Shown here: one piece after another, positions 44,578-51,693 of the stretch | Numbering within the stretch: position 1 is the first letter of the stretch | How the letters are laid out: each line of letters opens with the position of its first letter | Assembly (NCBI GenBank): GCA_902793285.1 | Contig: CADBCV010000003.1 | Span: 49,531-113,530, forward strand | Direction of reading: 5' to 3' | DNA from: Oscillospiraceae bacterium | GTDB lineage: Bacteria > Bacillota > Clostridia > Oscillospirales > Oscillospiraceae | Length of the DNA: 64,000 nucleotides | The notes under the pieces: model-generated | Databases searched by the model: none | What the model saw: the letters and a program-made list of their open reading frames with translations, nothing else | What the model was told of the DNA's origin: nothing | Program-made: the position numbers and the translations under genes

Positions 44578-45285
44578 CTATTCGATGTCTCTGCTGCGCT
44601 GGAATCTGCGGTAGATGAGATAGAACAGATAGCCGAGCAGGGTCCCCAGGGTGTTTGCGATAATGTCGTCAATGTCGCAGTGCCCGAGCCGCAGGATGAG
44701 CTGCAGCGACTCAATGAGCGTGGTACACATCATGCCCATGGGCAGAACGAAGAAAACCGTCGAGAGCTTCTCCGGGTAGATCATGGGAAACAGCATCCCC
44801 ATCGGGACAAAGAGCGCCACGTTCAGCAGCATGTGGTTGATCTCCTCCGGGTTGTGTGTGCGGATCGCCTCCGAGAGCGAGGCAAAGGGGACCATCAGGA
44901 TGACGGTGCGCTCCCGTGTCTCGCGCGAGAGAAAGGTGATGTAGGTGAGGGCGAACACATACACGAGAAAGACCGCGAGCATCCCCTTGTTGAGCAGCCT
45001 GAAATCCCGGATCATCCCATAGAGCGCCATACACAGCGCGATGGACGCGAACAGGAGCAGCAGCGCCATCAAAATGAGCTCGACAGAGCCGAGGGTGCTG
45101 AGAACGATGATCAGCGCCCCGGAGAGGACCGCGTAGATGAAAAACAGGACGATCGCAAGGACCGTGATGGCGTTTTTATTGCTGGCCCGCCGCGTCACGA
45201 TCTGCAGCAGATACAGGTATCCGCAGAGCATCAGAATGACGACGAGGACGGTCTGCATCAGTTGGGGTGTACGCAATGCGCTCAC
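44578..45285 (-). CDS. VanZ-family membrane protein
   Basis: A 235-residue membrane protein. After three N-terminal hydrophobic segments, the C-terminal part has the VanZ pattern with ALTYITFLSR, NHMLLNVALFVPMGMLFPM, and ESLQLILRLGHCDIDDIIANTLG. VanZ relatives give low-level teicoplanin resistance in enterococci, and many others are of unknown function. The start is uncertain: GTG 45285 almost touches the AAGGAG site, while TTG 45276 has a ten-base spacing. Its place in the polysaccharide operon suggests an envelope role. Confidence 0.8.
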   Translation of the reverse strand: MSALRTPQLMQTVLVVILMLCGYLYLLQIVTRRASNKNAITVLAIVLFFIYAVLSGALIIVLSTLGSVELILMALLLLFASIALCMALYGMIRDFRLLNKGMLAVFLVYVFALTYITFLSRETRERTVILMVPFASLSEAIRTHNPEEINHMLLNVALFVPMGMLFPMIYPEKLSTVFFVLPMGMMCTTLIESLQLILRLGHCDIDDIIANTLGTLLGYLFYLIYRRFQRSRDIE

Positions 45286-45326
45286 GCTCCTTCCGTTTGC
45301 GCCTCCGTCGAGGCAGAGAGCTTGGT

Positions 45327-45530
45327 TTATTCAGCCGCGGGCGTCGGAGAGGGGATCAGGCGCGCAATGTGGGGGGTCTCCAGATTGCTGCGCGCGGCGG
45401 CCTCCTCAAGGATCGTGCCGCCGATCTCAACCGGGTGCGCGCCGAGCACCGTTCCCGCGACCACACCCGCCGCGCCGAGGAAGAGCGCGACAAGGAGGAG
45501 AATGAGAAGCACTTTATTGAACTTTTTCAT
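45327..45530 (-). CDS. Small single-pass membrane protein in the polysaccharide operon
   Basis: A 67-residue protein with a basic N-terminus and one hydrophobic segment (about 7-29), then a short outer tail ending in SPTPAAE. It starts with AAGGAGG-AAAAAGC-ATG spacing and overlaps the tyrosine kinase stop by four bases, which supports real translation. No family is recognised. The position right after the Wzz-kinase suggests a small accessory or regulatory subunit, but this is only inference. Confidence 0.65.
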   Translation of the reverse strand: MKKFNKVLLILLLVALFLGAAGVVAGTVLGAHPVEIGGTILEEAAARSNLETPHIARLIPSPTPAAE

Positions 45531-47884
45531 GCTTTTTCCTCCTTAAAACAGTGCTTGCGGCCGAATGCGATCACGCCGCGCACGAAGCCCGGGATCACTT
45601 GCAGGAGTATCCTGATGAAAAGCCACAAGAGCGCAAGGCCCGCCGCCAGCACGATGAGGGACATCCCCGCCGCCGTGAGTCTGTCGGCCAGAACGGAATA
45701 GGTCTCAAAGGCGGAGAGAAAGCCGTTTACACTCAGCGCAATACCAAGCGTGGACGCCGCCGCCAGGGCGAGGGATACGGCCGCTAAAACGGCGATGCCT
45801 GCGGCGGTGAACGGGATGGCAAGCAGGATAAAGAAGGGGAGGACGGCGCGCGCTTTTCGCCGCGTCTTCCCGCCGGGCTCGGTATTCGCTGCCGCAGGCG
45901 GAGCGACCGGGGCCTCCGGCGTTTCGCCCGCCGGGAGCGTCGGGGTCGGCGACACATCTGCCGACTCCTCCGCAGGCGCCGTCTCTTCCTGGATCACGAT
46001 CTGCGACGCCGGGGCGGACTGCGTCTCCGTCCGATCCGCGGTTCTTTCTTCGGGCTGCGGGGGAGGCGTCTCTTCCTCCTGCGGCTGCAGGGCTTCGGGC
46101 GCGGGTATCACAGCGTCCGTCTCCGGCGCGGCATCCTCTTCCGCAGTCGGGGCCTGCTCTTCGGCCGGGGTTCCGGCCTCCTCCGCATCCGTGCCGAAAT
46201 CGCCCGAGATGCCGATCTTGAGGAGCTCCGTCATCACCTGCTGATCGTTGATCCTGCTTTCGGCGGCGGGCGTCTCGATGATATCTTCAAAGGCGTTTCG
46301 GACCGGGACCGGTCCTGTGCGCTCCGTGGGGATCTCCTCTTCGACGGGCGCGGCTTTCCCCTTGAACAGCCGGAACTTGCCGGCCTTCTTTTTCTTTTTG
46401 CTCTCCTTGCCGGAATCCTCGGCAACCAGAGCCTCGGAATCGGACTTCTCCTCCGGTTTCCGGGCAAAGGAATCCTGCGATTTTTTCTTAGGCGCTTTCC
46501 TGTGGCTCTTTTTCTCGTCCTTGCCGATGCCCTTGCTCTTGCTGGTCTGGGCGGCGTTGACGATGCAGCCGAGGACACGCACGCCGGTCTTGTCCAGCTT
46601 ATCCAGCGAGTTCTGGATTTCAGGGATCGTGGCCATGTCATAGCCCACGACAAAGAGCGCAGTATCGGAGACCTGGTTCAGGCTCAGCGTGCCGGAGACT
46701 TCTCCGACAGGGGGCGCGTCGATGACGATGTATTCATACTGCTCCTTGAGCTGATCGAAAAGCTCCACGATCGTGCTGTCGATGGAGATCATGCTGTTGC
46801 CGATCAGAGAGGGCATGATATCGAGATAGCCGGTGAGCGTGGTGACGACATCGTCAACGGTGGCCTCGCCGCTGTAGAGGGCGTTGAAGGAGCGGTTATA
46901 ATCCACGTTCTCGAGGAACATGCTGCCGAGTCGCGGATTGCGCATGTCGAGATCGACCAGCAGCGTCTTATGCTCCATATCCGAAAGCTGAATGGCGAGA
47001 TTTGCGGCGACTGTGGATTTGCCCTCCTGCGCGGTTGCGGAGGTGACATAGAAGCAGTGGTGCTTCTCCTTGGTGCCGAGACGGCTGCGGAGAATATATG
47101 CCGCGGCCGAGAAATTCTGCACGACCTCGCTCGAATCCACATCGTTGACGAGGAAGGAGGTCTTTTTGCGGAAATAATAGTTGTCGCGGGGGATGATGCC
47201 GAGCGTCTCCATGCCGAAGACCGTCTCCACATCCTTGACGTTTGTAAGCGTCGGGTGCATCAGAAGCTCCATCACGGCAAAGCCCAGGCCGGACAGGAAG
47301 CCCAGCACGGTAAGCGCGACCCAGAGCTTTCCGCCGCTGCCGCCCGCGCCGACCATGACGGCCTCCGGCTCGTTGATGATCATGACGGTGCCGACCTGCA
47401 GCGTCTGAGGCAGAAACTCGTTCGTGACCTCGATGATCGCGTTCCAGATGCCGACGCCCTCCTCGGCGTTATACCAGTTGACCTGCATCTCCACGATCTG
47501 CGTCGCGTTATATTGCGTGAGCGTGAGATTCCGGCGCAGAAGCGCCGCCGACATGCCGAGCAGGTTCTGCCGGTTGATGACCTCGTTGAGAACATGATCG
47601 CTCTGGACGATGTAGTTGACCGCGTCGACCATATCGGGCGGCATCATAAAGTCGTTGTACGACGGGTTCGGATAGCCACCCAGATAGGTCTGGTTGGTCA
47701 CGGTGCTGATGACAAAGGCGCCGGAGACCTCAAAGCTCTGCAGACCGCTCTGCACATAGGTGACGCCGGACAGAAGCAGGCCGAACATCAGCCCGACCAG
47801 CGTCAGCACCACGATGAGCTTCCACCTCTTCTGGATCGAAAACAGAAAATCGCCGATCCGAAGCTGAATTCCACTACTTCGCAT
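45527..47884 (-). CDS. Polysaccharide co-polymerase / tyrosine kinase (Wzz-BY-kinase) with extra C-terminal membrane domain
   Basis: A 785-residue fusion. Residues about 1-210 are a Wzz chain-length domain with membrane segments near 22-42 and 183-205. About 270-450 is a CpsD-type kinase with Walker A TAQEGKST (about 285-292), Walker A' LLVDLDMRNPR and Walker B IVIDAPP. After this comes a lysine-rich then long Glu/Pro/Ala-rich linker (about 455-675). A final hydrophobic domain of three or so membrane segments (about 680-770) follows. The usual C-terminal tyrosine cluster is absent. It controls polymer length and export, and the extra domain is unusual. Confidence 0.85.
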   Translation of the reverse strand: MRSSGIQLRIGDFLFSIQKRWKLIVVLTLVGLMFGLLLSGVTYVQSGLQSFEVSGAFVISTVTNQTYLGGYPNPSYNDFMMPPDMVDAVNYIVQSDHVLNEVINRQNLLGMSAALLRRNLTLTQYNATQIVEMQVNWYNAEEGVGIWNAIIEVTNEFLPQTLQVGTVMIINEPEAVMVGAGGSGGKLWVALTVLGFLSGLGFAVMELLMHPTLTNVKDVETVFGMETLGIIPRDNYYFRKKTSFLVNDVDSSEVVQNFSAAAYILRSRLGTKEKHHCFYVTSATAQEGKSTVAANLAIQLSDMEHKTLLVDLDMRNPRLGSMFLENVDYNRSFNALYSGEATVDDVVTTLTGYLDIMPSLIGNSMISIDSTIVELFDQLKEQYEYIVIDAPPVGEVSGTLSLNQVSDTALFVVGYDMATIPEIQNSLDKLDKTGVRVLGCIVNAAQTSKSKGIGKDEKKSHRKAPKKKSQDSFARKPEEKSDSEALVAEDSGKESKKKKKAGKFRLFKGKAAPVEEEIPTERTGPVPVRNAFEDIIETPAAESRINDQQVMTELLKIGISGDFGTDAEEAGTPAEEQAPTAEEDAAPETDAVIPAPEALQPQEEETPPPQPEERTADRTETQSAPASQIVIQEETAPAEESADVSPTPTLPAGETPEAPVAPPAAANTEPGGKTRRKARAVLPFFILLAIPFTAAGIAVLAAVSLALAAASTLGIALSVNGFLSAFETYSVLADRLTAAGMSLIVLAAGLALLWLFIRILLQVIPGFVRGVIAFGRKHCFKEEKA

Positions 47885-47899
47885 GTTCCTTACTCCATG

Positions 47900-49630
47900 T
47901 TACGAGCCCGCTTGAGCCCGCGCTTTTTTCTTTCTTCTTCTCCGAATGAAGGCCGGGATGCCGATCACGGCGGCGAGACCCACCGCAATGGACACGCCGA
48001 TCACCACATACTGCAGCACATAGGTCGTGTGGATATTGATCTTCTGGATATCGGCCTGGTCGACAACGCGGATGTCATAGTGCTTTTCCGTGTCGCCGTC
48101 CTTGATGAGATAATAGCTGCCTTCCTTGAGATCGGTGAACATCTGGGCGTTGCCGGAGCTTGTCCAGGTGCGGATCAGATTATCCTCAGCATCGAAGAGA
48201 GCCAGATTCACATTCGGGATCTGCACGCTGCTGAACTCGTCCGTGATACCGAGCGAGACGCGCAGCATCCGGTTTGTGCCCTCGATGAGCGTCTCATTCG
48301 ATTCCCCGATATAGCCCGCCACATCGACGGAGACCGTATAATCGGCGGGGCTCACAAGATAATCGCCGGACGCCTCGACCTGACGGATGCGGTAGGTCGC
48401 GCCCTTCGGGAGCTCGTCAAGCACGAAGCGGCCTCCGGCGTCGGTGCGCACATCCAGGGGCGCAAAGCTCCCGCGGTCCGCCGTGACGCGGAATTGGGCG
48501 CTCCCCACGGGTCTTGTGGGATACAGTTCGTCCACGAGCGAGAAACGGATGCGCGTGCGGAGATTTTCCACCGTGTAAAGCGAGGGGAGTACATTGGATT
48601 TCTTCTCCACCTCCACGGGGATATCCTCCTGCTGGCCGGCATAGTAATCGGGAATATCGCGCTGGCGTAGGATATATCGGCCGAGATACACAGGCTCACT
48701 CTCACCGTAGCCCGCCTCGTCGATCTCGATCTCGGAGGCGACCTGCCCTCTGCGGTAGCGCAGGGTGCCGTCGGAGGTGATGATGTTCTCGTCCGCGATG
48801 ACATCAAAGCTGCCGCCGGGAACCATGGCCCCGGTTTCCGCGTCCGTCATCTGCACGCGGACAATGTTGCGCGAGGGGTAGACCGGCACCCGCACCACAT
48901 AGGGGTCGGGCCAGTCATACACGTCGTTTAAGACAAAGTGCTGGTTCTCCGCGGCGTCATATCCCTCCGGCTCCGTGAGCTCATGGAGATAATAGCTGCC
49001 GACGGGGAGTTTCTCCGGGAAGTAGAAGGTGCCGGACTCCGTCGTCTCATAGCTGCGGAAGGCGACGCGCTCGGGATAATAGGTATTCAGGATCTGCAGG
49101 GCGCCCTTGTCCTCATAGAGCTCGAACATGACCTCGGGCTCCTTGATGGTGCGGTCGGTCTCCGCGTCGACCATCATGACATACACGGCGACCTTCATCC
49201 CCTCGTCCGGGGTTTCGCCGGGCCCGTCACCCCCGCCGTTGCCGCCGCCGTCGCCCCCGCCGGAACCGCCGCCGCTGCCGGGATCATCCGGCGTGGGTGT
49301 TGGCGTCGGTGTCGGACTCGGCGAAGGGGAAGGGGTCTCCGTCGTCACGGGGACGGGCGTCTGCTGGCGGTCTTCGTCGCCTTCGCCCCCGCCGGCGTCC
49401 CAGCCCCATCCGCCGCCGCTGTCGTCGGTCTCCTCCGACTCGTCGGAGGAATCGGTGTCGATGTAGGTGTCGCCGGCATAGGGGTCTTCAAAGGTGTACT
49501 CCGGGATATGTACAAGATACAGGCCGAGCAGCAGGATCAGCAGCATGAAGATCAAAAGCAGGGCGCTGAGCATATCGGACGCGGGCTGCCAGAAATTCAG
49601 CTCCTCATCCTTGAGCTTCTTTCTCTTCAT
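47900..49630 (-). CDS. MotB-like transmembrane protein with Cna-B/SpaA-like outer domains
   Basis: A 576-residue protein, translationally coupled (ATGA) to the MotA-EAL gene. The N-terminal FWQPASDMLSALLLIFML has an Asp at residue 19 at the mouth of the first membrane helix, just as in MotB/ExbD/ZorB stators. An acidic, then Pro/Ser/Thr- and Gly-rich linker (about 50-150) follows. Then come about four beta-sandwich repeats of Cna-B/SpaA character (about 151-240, 255-350, 360-455, 465-535). A second membrane helix (about 537-560) and a basic tail end the chain. There is no OmpA peptidoglycan-binding domain and no LPXTG motif, so both ends are cytoplasmic or in the membrane. The function is unknown. 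Confidence 0.75.
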   Translation of the reverse strand: MKRKKLKDEELNFWQPASDMLSALLLIFMLLILLLGLYLVHIPEYTFEDPYAGDTYIDTDSSDESEETDDSGGGWGWDAGGGEGDEDRQQTPVPVTTETPSPSPSPTPTPTPTPDDPGSGGGSGGGDGGGNGGGDGPGETPDEGMKVAVYVMMVDAETDRTIKEPEVMFELYEDKGALQILNTYYPERVAFRSYETTESGTFYFPEKLPVGSYYLHELTEPEGYDAAENQHFVLNDVYDWPDPYVVRVPVYPSRNIVRVQMTDAETGAMVPGGSFDVIADENIITSDGTLRYRRGQVASEIEIDEAGYGESEPVYLGRYILRQRDIPDYYAGQQEDIPVEVEKKSNVLPSLYTVENLRTRIRFSLVDELYPTRPVGSAQFRVTADRGSFAPLDVRTDAGGRFVLDELPKGATYRIRQVEASGDYLVSPADYTVSVDVAGYIGESNETLIEGTNRMLRVSLGITDEFSSVQIPNVNLALFDAEDNLIRTWTSSGNAQMFTDLKEGSYYLIKDGDTEKHYDIRVVDQADIQKINIHTTYVLQYVVIGVSIAVGLAAVIGIPAFIRRRRKKKARAQAGS

Positions 49631-51195
49631 TTCTTGCTGTCTCCATTCACAAGCTCCTCAAACTGTTCAAGCGAAACGGGCTTGGACAGGAAGAAGCCCT
49701 GCCCTTCGGAGCATCCGCACTTGCGCAGCATACCGAGCTGTTCCATATTCTCGACACCCTCGACCGCGAGATCGTGGCCGAGCTTTCGCGCCTGGTCGAA
49801 CACTGCGCTCAGAGAGCCCTGGTTCTGGCTGCCGGGGAAATGGCGCAGGTCGAGCTTGAGCGTGTCGGCGGCCAGATTCTGCACCGTGCTGAGCGCCATA
49901 TAGTCGCCGTTGAAGCCGTCCACGATCACGCGGAAGCCCGCCTGACGGAGCGTCTCCTCCGCCTCGATCACGGCGCTGCCGCACTGGAGATAGGCGTTCT
50001 CCGCAATCTCGATCTGGAGCGTGCGCGGCGGGATGCGGTATTTTTTCACCATGTTCATGAAAAATTCCGCAATATCCATGGCGAGCACGTCGGTTTTCGT
50101 CACGTTGATGGCGATGGGCATGGGGCGCGCGCCCTTGTCGATCCACTGCCGCAGCGTGATGCAGACCTGCTCCCAGATATACTGGTCGAGCTTTGTGATA
50201 TAGCCGTTGTTTTCAAGGACCGGGATAAACACGGCGGGGGAGACCATGCCGAGCTTCCCGTGCTTCCAGCGCACAAGCGCCTCGCTGCCGATGACCTTGC
50301 GGGTGTTGAGATCAAACTTGGGCTGGAGCTGGAAAATAAACTCGCCGTTTTTGAGACCCTCCAGGATCTGCGGCATCAGGATCTGTTCGTTTCCGCCGCC
50401 CGCGCCTGCGCTGACACCGCCGCCGCCTGCGACGGAGAAGCCCGCGTTCTTTGGCAGGCGCTCCAGAAGCTCGGTGATCTCTTTAAAGTCCTTCCGCTCA
50501 CGGTAGCGCATCTGCTCCTCCACGGGCGGGATCACATGCTTGTGGAACTTGTCGCTGAACATGGCCATGTTGCGCAGCATGATATTCCAGGAAATACGGT
50601 AGAGAAGGTTAAAGAGCAGGGAGAGGATAACGCCGGAGATGGACGTATAGAACGCGACCTGGATGCCGTTGAGCATCGTCTGCACACTGTTGAGGGCGGC
50701 GTTGATGGTGCTGAAGCCGATGCCGCGGATACCGATGATCAGGCCCACAAAGGTGCCCAGGATACCGAGACCTGTCAGCGTGCCGGGTACCTGGTGTACA
50801 AGATTCTGCCAGCTTCGCATGGCGAGGACATCGTCATTGATGTAATCGTCCACATCGCTCAGGATCTGGGCGGACTGCTGCTGGAGCTTGATCTTCTCCT
50901 TGTAGTCATCCAGAAGCTCGTCCATGGTGCGCTGATGGAAAAACTCTTCCGTCTGCGAAACGCCCGACCATACGGACACCGCCTGCGACTCGAGAATCCG
51001 GTCGATGTTGTCGCTTCCGTTCTGGAAGGCCGCGGCATACTGCAGAACCGGGAGAATGCCGAAGACGATGCCGATGACCATCACGATCTCCATTATGACC
51101 GTGAACACCGTGGAGATGTCATCCGGGGAGTAGGCGGTCAGAAAAACGCCGCTTATCAGCAGAACCAGGATCAAAATATACGTCAATCTTCGCAT
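49627..51195 (-). CDS. MotA/TolQ/ExbB-like channel fused to an EAL domain
   Basis: A 522-residue protein. Hydrophobic segments at about 4-22, 29-53, 136-158 and 178-201 and a cytoplasmic loop (54-135) match MotA topology. VPGTLTGLGILGTFVGLIIGI is the proton-channel family motif. A Gly-rich linker (about 251-269) leads to an EAL domain (about 272-515) with EALVRW (E305), AINVT (N364), LKLD (K447), AVEG (E479) and QGFFLSKP. The DDFG metal motif is changed to VDGFNG, which predicts loss of c-di-GMP hydrolysis but possible binding. ATG 51195 has AAGGAAA upstream. It is the first gene of the large operon. Confidence 0.8.
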   Translation of the reverse strand: MRRLTYILILVLLISGVFLTAYSPDDISTVFTVIMEIVMVIGIVFGILPVLQYAAAFQNGSDNIDRILESQAVSVWSGVSQTEEFFHQRTMDELLDDYKEKIKLQQQSAQILSDVDDYINDDVLAMRSWQNLVHQVPGTLTGLGILGTFVGLIIGIRGIGFSTINAALNSVQTMLNGIQVAFYTSISGVILSLLFNLLYRISWNIMLRNMAMFSDKFHKHVIPPVEEQMRYRERKDFKEITELLERLPKNAGFSVAGGGGVSAGAGGGNEQILMPQILEGLKNGEFIFQLQPKFDLNTRKVIGSEALVRWKHGKLGMVSPAVFIPVLENNGYITKLDQYIWEQVCITLRQWIDKGARPMPIAINVTKTDVLAMDIAEFFMNMVKKYRIPPRTLQIEIAENAYLQCGSAVIEAEETLRQAGFRVIVDGFNGDYMALSTVQNLAADTLKLDLRHFPGSQNQGSLSAVFDQARKLGHDLAVEGVENMEQLGMLRKCGCSEGQGFFLSKPVSLEQFEELVNGDSKK

Positions 51196-51255
51196 TTCGT
51201 TTCCTTCTTTATTGTAAGGTATATATTCCCAAAACCGCAAAAAGTCCTATCACAT

Positions 51256-51284
51256 AATATAGCATGGAAGCTGTTGGAATTCAA
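51256..51284 (-). promoter_or_regulatory. Promoter of the polysaccharide operon
   Basis: On the minus strand TTGAAT (51279-51284) and TATATT (51256-51261) have a 17-base spacer in a markedly AT-rich stretch. The transcript would begin about 50 bases before the MotA-EAL start. I found no other comparable promoter in the gaps of the following 19 kb. Confidence 0.65.
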
Positions 51285-51371
51285 GTTTGTTTTGTAATTA
51301 ACCTGCAACGAATAGAACGTAAACGTAACAAAGTTGACATAAAAATGTTGCACGCAAACGGGCATTAGAAG

Positions 51372-51411
51372 CAGCACCCCTGAACCCCGCGAAGCGGGAT
51401 CAGAGGTGCTG
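51372..51411 (-). terminator. Compound hairpin after the YgjV-like remnant
   Basis: CAGCACC (51372-51378) pairs with GGTGCTG (51405-51411) and an inner CCCGC/GCGGG stem lies within. It is followed on the minus strand by CTTCTAAT, so the T-run is poor. It probably ends transcription entering from the diguanylate cyclase side before the operon promoter. Confidence 0.45.
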
Positions 51412-51421
51412 ACGATCGGAT

Positions 51422-51674
51422 TCATTTCTGAGCGGCCGCCCGACGCTCTCTCGGGAGAAGGGACGCCAGCGCAACCAGAGCGGACACGCTGTCGACCGCG
51501 CAGGAGACAGGTCGTCACGCCGCTGACGGAGGCGAAGAAGATGTTCGCGCCCGCGATAAGAAAGCACTGGGCCGCCTGATAGAGATAGATTCTCCGGCGG
51601 TCTCGGCTCCAGGAGCTTGCAAGGGTGAAGCAGGCCGCGATAAAGGAGACGGCATTGCCGAGAAGCGTATTCAT
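51422..51674 (-). pseudogene. YgjV-like small membrane protein, frameshifted
   Basis: The frame from ATG 51674 encodes a hydrophobic start (GNAVSFIAACFTLASSW, RRRIYLYQAAQCFLIAG) that resembles the YgjV membrane family. After SGVTTC the frame loses character. One base later, the neighbouring frame continues as VSALVALASLLPRERRAAA and then a stop at 51422, as expected for the rest of the protein. One extra base near 51510-51520 explains this. It is either a decayed gene or a sequencing error. Confidence 0.6.
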
Positions 51675-51693
51675 AACACGCGGACAGGGGAAC

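Noticed and set aside
49200-49340. Repetitive G/C-rich tract that could be taken for a tandem repeat or CRISPR-like array
   Set aside because: It encodes the Pro-Ser/Thr-Pro and Gly-rich linker of the MotB-like protein in frame, with no spacer-repeat pattern.
47900-51195. A Zorya-type anti-phage system (ZorA/ZorB are MotA/MotB-like)
   Set aside because: No ZorC, ZorD or ZorE gene is present, the B protein lacks an OmpA-type domain, and the A protein carries EAL instead of the long ZorA helical tail. The context is polysaccharide synthesis.
47900-51195. A flagellar MotA/MotB stator
   Set aside because: There are no other flagellar genes and no peptidoglycan-binding domain. The outer part is made of Cna-B-like repeats.
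51196-51255. c-di-GMP riboswitch in the leader of the polysaccharide operon or of the cyclase gene
   Set aside because: The leader is only about 50 bases and lacks the conserved GEMM helices. The 100-base cyclase leader also shows no such motif.
51183-51674. An uninterrupted 163-residue protein over the YgjV-like remnant
   Set aside because: The frame after the first 55 residues is not membrane-like, runs through the hairpin and the operon promoter, and ends inside the next gene's start region.
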